From positions 3,472,001 to 3,536,000 of the forward strand of contig CM082596.2 in assembly GCA_040954595.2 (NCBI GenBank): a DNA stretch of 64,000 nucleotides, read 5' to 3'. The notes below the pieces were generated by a model. It made no database searches. It saw only the letters and a list, made by a program, of their open reading frames with translations, and was not told the DNA's origin. The translations under genes and the position numbers were made by a program. Source of the DNA: Balanoglossus misakiensis (taxonomy: Eukaryota > Hemichordata). Below, piece after piece: positions 13,501 to 22,500 of the stretch; position 1 is the stretch's first letter; the number at the start of each line of letters is the position of its first letter.

Positions 13501-16500
13501 CCAAGACAAACTCTTCTCCATGTTGTTTCGTGACCTCTTGCATGGCTTCTGCTGCATCAGTGCTGTACTGTAGCCCTTCTGCGACTTCACTAGTTGTCAC
13601 CACTCCAATTTCCTCAGGCATGGCTTTCAGAAATCCCGTCTCCCTTGCACTGTCGGGTGCTCCTATAATATCAATATCTTCTGTGACTTCTGATGGAGTT
13701 ACCACAACGAATTCATCACCACTTGTGGCCGATTTTGCTTTCATGGCCTCAGTGTCCATTTTGTCCTGAAGTTCTGCTGTCTCAGTAGGAGTAACAACTT
13801 CCAATTCAATGGGTATGGCCGCTGGGATAGACAATTCCTCAGTTGTCTCAACAGATAATGAAACATCCATAACCTCTGCAATTTCAGATGGAAACACAAC
13901 CACTAATTCTTCACCAATCCTTGCTTCTGTAACTGTTTTGATGTCAAGATCTGTTTTGTCTTGGAACTCTGCAGTTTCACTTGGTGTTACAAGTTCAACT
14001 TCCAGAGGAGTGGTGATAGATGGAGCAAGAATTTCAAGAGGAGCTGAGATATCAATAACCTCTGCCATTTCAGATGAAGTTGCCATAGCCAGTTCTTCGC
14101 TTATAACTGCTTCTTTGAGTTTTGAATCTGCCACACTAGTTTCATACTCTACGTGAACCGATTCACTTGGGATGACAAGTTCCACCTCTTGAGGAATGAC
14201 AGCTGCTTGGAGTACCTTTTCTTGCCCAGCGACTAAAGTCTCAATATCAATCCTTCCTGCCATTTCTGTGGACGCTGCTACAGCTAGCTCTTCACTTGCG
14301 ACAGCTTCTTTCAATCTCTCAGTGGCAGCTTTGGCTTCATACTGGATGGGAACTGTTTCACTTGGTATTACCATTTCTACTTCTTGAGGAGTTTCTACAG
14401 ATGCGACTAGTTTTTCTTCCCTTAATTCAGACACAGGAATGTCAATCCCTTCCACCATTTCTGTGGGCATCGTTACTACCAATTCATCACTGGTGATTGC
14501 TTCTTTCAATTCTTCAGCTTTAGCTTCAACATTATACTGAACAGGGACTGATTCACTTGGTCCCACCAATTCCATTATCTCAGGAACTTCTGCTGATGGT
14601 TTTAGGGTTTCCCGATATTTTTCCATGCTTTCAATATTAATATCTTCTACCATTTCTTCTGATGTTGGCATTGCTAGTTCTTCACTTGCGATACCTTCTG
14701 TAAGTTTTTCAGCTGGAGCTTTCATTTCATACTGAAGTGGAATAGTTTCACTGGGTATAACAACTTCCACTTCTTGCGGAATTTCTACAGGTTTTACTGG
14801 TTTTTCTCTTCCCAGTTCTGAGAATGAAAAATCAACACCTTCTATCATTTCTGATGGTGTAGCAAGTACTAATTCTTCACTTGTAACTGCTTCGGTAAGC
14901 TTGGACACTTCATCTTCTGATTTATACAGCAATGGAATGGTTTCACTTGAAGTTACAAGTTTCATTTCTTGAGAAACTCCTACAGCTGGCAATGATCTTT
15001 CTGATTGTTCACCAGATACTGGAATATCAATGTCTTGTACTATTTCTGTTGACACTGCAACAGCTCGTTCCTCACTTGCGACAGCTTCTTTCATCTTTTC
15101 AACTTCAGCTTTGGTCTCATACTGAACTGGAACCATTTCACTGGGTATTATCACTTCCATAATCTGAGGCACTCCAGGCAATGGTTGCGTTTTTTCTTTA
15201 TCTGTGTCTAAAACATCCATACTTTCTACAATTTCTTCTGATGCTGTTACTGCCAATTCCTCACTTGTAACAGCAACTTCTCCAACTTTTTCAGTCTGAT
15301 CCTTCATTTCACTCTGAATGGGAACTCTTTCACTGGGTACCACAACTTCCATCTCCTGAGGAGTTTCCACGACAGCCACTGACTTGTGTAGTCCAATATC
15401 TGATACGTTCATTTCCTCTACTATTTCTGATGACGTGGTAACTGCAAGTTCATCAGTTAAAACAGATTCTTTAAGTTTGGTAGCTTCATGATGTTGTTGA
15501 TCTTGAATGTATGCTGTTTCACTTGGAGTAATAATTCCCATTTCTTGAGGAATCTCTGCAAGAATGCCCTTTTCCCGGCCAACAGCTGAGACACTTACGT
15601 CAATATCCTCCAGGATTTCAGATGATAACGCAATGGCATATTCTTCAACTCTGGCAACTTCTGTTGGCTTTTCTGCCCCAAAGTCGGTTTGATGCTCGAC
15701 TAGAACTGTTTCACTAGGCGTGACCAGTTCCATTTCCTGTGGAATTGACACTGAAAGTCTCCGTTCTGGTGCTGTGTCCAGAGCAGGCACATCAAGATCT
15801 CCAGTGGTTTCTGTTGGCATTGCTACTGCAAGTTCTTCACCTTCTTCCTTTGAAAATTTAGCTGCTTCAGGTTTTCTGTCAGTATACTCTAACTCTGCTC
15901 TCTCCTCAGGTGTAACAAGTTCAAGTTGAGTCGAAATTGCTTTTGGTAGACCAAGCGTCTCAGGCTGCAGATCTATCTCCCTCACATCAATGACAAGAGT
16001 TTCCTCAGATGGCATTGCAGAGACCAATTCCTGACTGACTGGACTTTTCTTCACTTTTCCTTCTTCCAATCCAGCCAGTAGCCATTCAGTCTTTTCTACT
16101 GGAGTGACAGTCACCAGTTCTGCAAGTTGTTGTGATTCTTGTGGCTTTTGTTTATCCATTTCATCTTCTGTCAAGTGAATGTCCACTTGCAGTGCAGTTT
16201 CTGTTGGTATGACAGTCAAGTGTTCTTCAGCTGCAAGTCTTGGCCGCTCTTGACCAATTGCTTGTTTCACTTCCACATTTTCAGCCTCTTCCATAGGTGT
16301 GCTTATTCCCCACTCACCAGCTATTCCCAGTGGTGCTCGAAGGGTTTCCGTAGGAGCTAAGCTGTCCACACCTGCACTAGTGATTTCCATAGGTGTTGAA
16401 ACAGTCCTCTCCTCTGCTGTAATTTGGCCAGATTCGTACTTTTCAACATTATCCTTTGCTGGTTCAACATATATCTCTTGAGCCAGTTCAGTTTGTGCCA

Positions 16501-19500
16501 CAAATGCAACTTCCTCTGCTGTAACTTTTGGAATGGAGGTTAGTTTTTGCTTTTCGTCAACCTTTGGTACAGAGAAATATTCAGTTTGTTCCATCTCAGC
16601 AGTCGCCCTAAACTCCTCAGCTTTCATCTGACTCTTATGCTTCTCCTCTACTTGTTCGCAGGGCAACGGTGAAACTTGCTCTGTTAAGGACACAATTCTG
16701 AGCTCATCAGCTACTAAATGTGCATGCTTCTGTTCTTCTAACGGCGCCTGTGTCACATTTTCACAGGTTTCAGATGTGGCTGTAAGTCTTAGCTCTTCCG
16801 CAGTAAGTTCTGAGAGCGCTTTCTCAGATGGAGCTTCTGGTGGCAAATCTACGATTATTTCCTTTGCGCCACAGATTTCCATCTCTTCAGCTGCTTGGGT
16901 GGTCACTCCTGCTGTCATCTCATCGAAGGCAGGTCTTTCAATAAAACTATCTGCAGTCTCTTCTTGGACAGCTTCAGAAACTTCATCACTTTCAAACTTG
17001 AAGCTCGCAGATTGTTTACGAGTTGGCGATATTTGTGTCCTTACCTCTTCAGTATGTTCAAGTGGAGTGGCAATGTCAAATTCATCTACTTTACTGTGTA
17101 CAAACTTTGCCGTCTCTCCTTCAGGTATTTCTTGTTTGTGGTCCTGAGTTTCTTCTGATTCTATCTCAATCTCTTGCAACTTGCCTTCGTATATTGGTTT
17201 TTGTTTCCTCTCAAGTATCTCCACCTTCTCTCCTTCTACTTTCATTTCTAGTTCATACTCAGGATACTGAGACACAGTCGACTGCTGTGTGGGCGCAACC
17301 ACAAACTCACTGACAAGAACTTCTGATGTTTCCACCGGGGATACCAAACGAAGTTCTTCACCTCTGTTCAGGTCAACTTCCAGTGTCTCTTTCTTATCTG
17401 AAAGCTGTCCTGCTAGTTGTGTTGTTTCTGTTGGTACAACTAACGTTCTCTCTTTCCCTGCAAATTGTCCTGGTGGTGTTTTCTCACTTCCGGGCACCAT
17501 AACCTTGAGACCCGCTACAACTTCCGACGGCTGCAACACTGATAGTTTCTGGGAATAGTAAACACTTCTTGCAGATTTTGAACCTGGAAACAAAGTCCTT
17601 GACACAGTCTTCGTAATTTCGGTGGGTGTGACGATGTTCACCTCCCCTGCCTTGTGTAAAGACACTGGAGTTTTTGTAATAGCTGACTTTGTGTAGTCTT
17701 TTTCAAGTGTTTTACTTTCATCCTCCTCAAAGTAAAAGACTTCTTCATTTGCTGTATTGATACTTTTAGGAATTTCCTCTTTGATGGATGTTTCAGCTTT
17801 AGCAGGTTCTTCAAAGATAGCTTCTTCTTTGGGTAATTCTACCTCTTGGTCCCTGAGTTCACTTGGAAGACTTTCATCTAGCACCTTCTCTGAAATTTCC
17901 TGAGTTTCTTCTGAATGAAAATTGAAATGATACAAGTCATTAAATACTGGTTGAACTGTCAAAGGCATTCCACGGGACCTTGCGACAGTGATCTCAGCAA
18001 TTCGAAAATCCTGTCTGTATCTACATGATTCAAAAGCGAGTTCAATGTTAATACTCTGTTTGTGCATCCGCTGTTCCATTACAGATTGATCCGGTGTGTA
18101 TTGCATAGAATGAAAATGAGAACTGTGGCTGTTCTGAGAAAGATTATTACATCCTCCAGAAGTGTTGGCTTTCTGTAGGGTTAGATGTGCCGTAGATTTC
18201 TTGACTGAACACAAGTTGCATTCACTAGATGCAGTGTTATTGTTAAGTTGTGAAACCGATGAATTATGGTTCCTCTGAGGGTGGTTTACACGTGTTCTAC
18301 CAGTATAGTAGAAAGCTTTGAAACTACGGTATCTGTTATTTGCATGGTTCGTTGCTGGTTTAATAGTAGAAGGCACTTGTGTTTGCTTGTTGGTATTGCT
18401 TGAATTGCTTTTCCATATATGTTTGTCAAAACTTTTGAATGGTTTGGGAGAACTACTAAAAGGTCGCACCTTGTTACCAAATGCCAAATGGCTCCTATTT
18501 ACAGTAGGTACAAAATTATGTTTGGAAAGTGTTTGCATATTTTTGAAAGATGCAACATGATTGGTGCATGATTCCAGATGGTTGTTGTTAATATGGTTAG
18601 TAAATGATCTTATTGGTTGAGAGTGCTCTTGCACACTGCCATTGGCTGGAATGTCACAGTCAGTTGACTTATGATGAAGACGACGATGGTAGAGATGGCT
18701 AATAAGGTTTGAGCAGTGATGTTTTTGTGCATTGATACTTGAATGTTGTTGAAGATAGCTGTCTCGTTGGATGGTTTTGTGGCAAGCTTCCTGTCCAATG
18801 TTTTTTTGTGTAAAGCGACAACTGTTAGTTTTCCTTTCTTTGATTGGTGCGGAAAGGTTAGCTGCATCCTTGCCAGGTGGAATGCTGTAGGTGCTCAATT
18901 CCAAGTGGTTATTGTTAGCAGATGCAGCAAGTGCTTGGTTAGATAGCTTTGTTATCCTGTTAGTGTTAGTCCACAGAGTAAAGTTGCCAATTTCCAAGTA
19001 ACACTGGCTAGTGAACACATCAGATGGTTGCTTTGTGGGTTTCTCAATGCAAAATTCCGTAATGGCACCTGTTGATTTACGCAGCTGGCATTCAATAGTA
19101 ATTTCACTCAGTACTGATTTGCTCTTCAAGTCCAGTGATGCTGCCATTTAAAGATTAAAATATAACATAAAAAGTTTTAAGGGTGACATATTAAAATGCA
19201 TTCATGAAGTTAGAACAGAGCATACATATTGTGTTAAAATTCACAGACAGTGATGATCAGTTAATATTTTCTTCTAAGGTGATAGATGTTACAGTGCATT
19301 GTCCGTTTTTCTACACGTAGCATAGCATTTAAAAATTAATGGTTATTCTACTTTACCAGGAAACCAACACTTGTGACCAATAAATAAATTTTGGCACAAT
19401 TTATCTATCACAGTGTAACAAGGAAATGAGATGGTGACAGAACAAGCTGCCAATTACTAAGCCTTAATATTTTGAATGATGTTCTGTTTGTTCCATATGT

Positions 19501-22500
19501 TTTGCACAATAGAACATATGTTGAAATTCTTTGTAAAACGCATGACCTTCTCTTGCTATATTGCTGCCAGTGCATTTGATGCAGATTCACCTAATGTTCC
19601 CATGTGAATTTAAAAAGTACTGTAAATCACTTATCATTCATCATCTTTTCATTTAATCAACCTCCTTTGTCTATGCTGCCAGAAACAGTGATCAGAAAAC
19701 TGATAATATCACATGCATGGTCATGACAGTGATTGATTGCAACAAGATACAAAGATGTACGGTATACTCATCTGCCTACATATACAATGGCATGCCACCT
19801 TCAATTAATATGGTTTATAATTAGCATATTGGGAACATATGTGACATTGCTGTAAAATTTTAATTACTATGTCATAATTACACTTATTAAATTCTTATTT
19901 TTAAGAATATGTAGATGTATAACTATGACTATTTTGAAATGTCAAAATACATTTGGATATTTGACATTGAGTGTTTGTGACAGATATCAAGCTGTTTGTA
20001 AATGACTATACCTGTATGTCGCAGTTTGAGTTGAGCATAGCAAACTGCCTCTCCGGCAAGATTGACCGCCTGGCATTTGTATTCCGCAACATCACAGTCA
20101 TCCAGGTCTGCAATGATGAGTCGATGGACGCCATCCCCATTTCTTTCTATAGTAATTCTATCGGCGTCTCGAATCTGTCTGTCTCCCTGATACCACTTTA
20201 CAGATGGTTTGGGATGGCCCGACACTGTTGTTTCAAAAACTGCCCGTCCTCCTGGTACAGATTTGCATCCTTTGATGGGTTGATCAAATACTGGTGGTTT
20301 CTGTCTCTCTGCTAGTGGCATCCTTTCTGTCTCTCTCTGGAGCTTCTCACTTGCAAGTTCTGTAGTAAAAGTCAAAACAGGAAGGTTTTTGTCTCTGTCA
20401 GCCGCTGCAGGTATGCACTAACCACAGATTACACAAAAGCCATTTGAAAGATTGTAACAGCAGCAGTTGTAACAGATACCGCACAAATCATAGACAACGT
20501 GCTATTACAAAGCCTGTTTGGAAACAGATGTTCCCTTTAAAATGAAATTTCTCATTTCTTTTCTGACGACCACTTAATGCATCATTACCATATAGAATGG
20601 ACAAATGATGCATATCATTCTGTTAATGATTATTTGTATGTCAGCTCATGTAACTATGACTTTGCAGGCATTTTAAAATGTATTTCATGTCATGACTTTC
20701 GACAGTAACAACAACACACAGGTGTATAGATGTGATCTGGGTTTTTATGTGCATGTGTGAGGTAATTTAGTCTGCAGCTGCAATCCATTGATGATACTTT
20801 TTCCGTAAGCCAAAGCAAGTGATCATCTTTCAATTTCAGTGTATACTTACCTAACTGGAAGCAAATGTTAATGGTACAGTGCCTGTAATGGTTTATGATT
20901 AATTTTACAGGATTCAGAGCGTCAACTATTTCTTGTTCTACTAAAAGCAAATTTAAATGCCTAGTGCTTTGACTTGTCAAATAAACTAATTTAATACATA
21001 TTATTAAATTTTTATGAATTGTGATTTTACTATGATATCGTTAATATAACTAAAATTTGTGTTTTGAAAGTCTAAAACTGCTTATTTTTAAAGAGAGTTG
21101 AAAGAGGTCAGATTCAGTTAGCTTTTAAGTAAAATAGCTTACCGAGAATACGTTTGCCTGCACTGTTCAATAATATCAACAAAACCTACCTACCACATCT
21201 GCTGCTCTTGGCTCGTAGTTTTGAGTACCTGCTCTCAAAAGGCCTATTAGCAGTGGCATGCATTATCATGATCCGTTTGACAATTTATCGCAGATTAGAA
21301 TCACTTAAGGGAGGACATATCTCTCTCGTTCAGGTGAAACAATATGACCTAGTGATCAGAAACAACATAACTGTTGCATGCATTTCACTGTAATTGGAGT
21401 TCAGAGGTTAAAACTGGTTTGAGCGAAGGTGGGTGTATCTTCCTGGAATTGAAATATGACAATGCTATTTGTCAATTTCTAGGAAATATTATCAGATTAT
21501 TTGTTTTCTGAAAATAATATCACAGATTAAAAGAAGATAATTTCAGATTCATGCCCTGTTTGAAACAGGCATTCTGAAAAAGATTTTAAGTTTTAATCCT
21601 TCTGGCCTAAGGCCTTCCCTTTGCTATTAGGGTCATGGTTGTTAGATTTTTACAAGTGTTTTTAATGAAACAGTTATAATTTCTTTTTATATTATTTGAA
21701 TGAATAGCTGCATGTTCAATAATACAGAATAAAGGTTTGCAAGGAGAGTGTAATTTGTTCAGCGCGTTACAGCCAGATGTTTTCCTTCAATTTGGACAGC
21801 CTGACAGAAACGTTATGCTTTCAGCAGGTTTCCATGGCAACCATCAAAATGGTAATCCTGGTTCAATTGAGGCAATATTGCAAGTCATCAGGCAGTACAC
21901 AAAAAGGCCATCAACACAGAAACTGGTGGGCTGTCAGAATATTTCCTAAATTCCATGCGTTTAAATGATGAATATTCAAAGAAAATCCGCATCTGTTTAC
22001 ACTCTGATTGGGACTTATAATGTAAAACTTTAAACCTTGAGCTTTGTTTTGTTACTGATCTTGTTTCCCGGTTCTTCAGATAATTTGTTTTCATGGGCAT
22101 GGTTTTTTTTTTAATGTCTACTGTGCCATTAGCCAGTAAGAGTTAGATAAAACATGATCTTGTAGATTTTTTTGCAAAATCTGAAACCAACCCAAATCCT
22201 CAGGCTACCTGCAGGTTGTTTTCCAAAACAACATATTTCATTTGCCTTTCTAATAAAAAATGCATGATTCCATGTGACTGAAAGCCTGATATCAGTTTTG
22301 TAGCATTTAATATCAGGAAGTCTAGTTACCCCTCAGGTCAGTCAGGGTGGTTAAATATTTCATGGATGAATTCAAATAATTTCCATATTCCGCTGTGCTA
22401 GATATGATATATGTAAATTTGTTCCATGCAAATAATTAATATTTGATAGCTTTTTTGTTGTTGAGAAAAATTGACAATTTCTCAGGCTTGTATTTATCTA

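Noticed and set aside
13440-17558. Many open frames of 60-120 codons on the plus strand within the giant exon
   Set aside because: They are the complement of the acidic repeat array, whose codon bias avoids stops on the other strand. No domain or start context supports them.
13157-19147. Treating the 1996-codon open frame as a separate intronless gene starting at ATG 19147
   Set aside because: An in-frame TAA directly precedes the ATG, but a splice acceptor two codons later fits the phase-1 donor of the Ig exon at 20012, and the 3' end fits a phase-1 donor into the next Ig. It is an internal exon.
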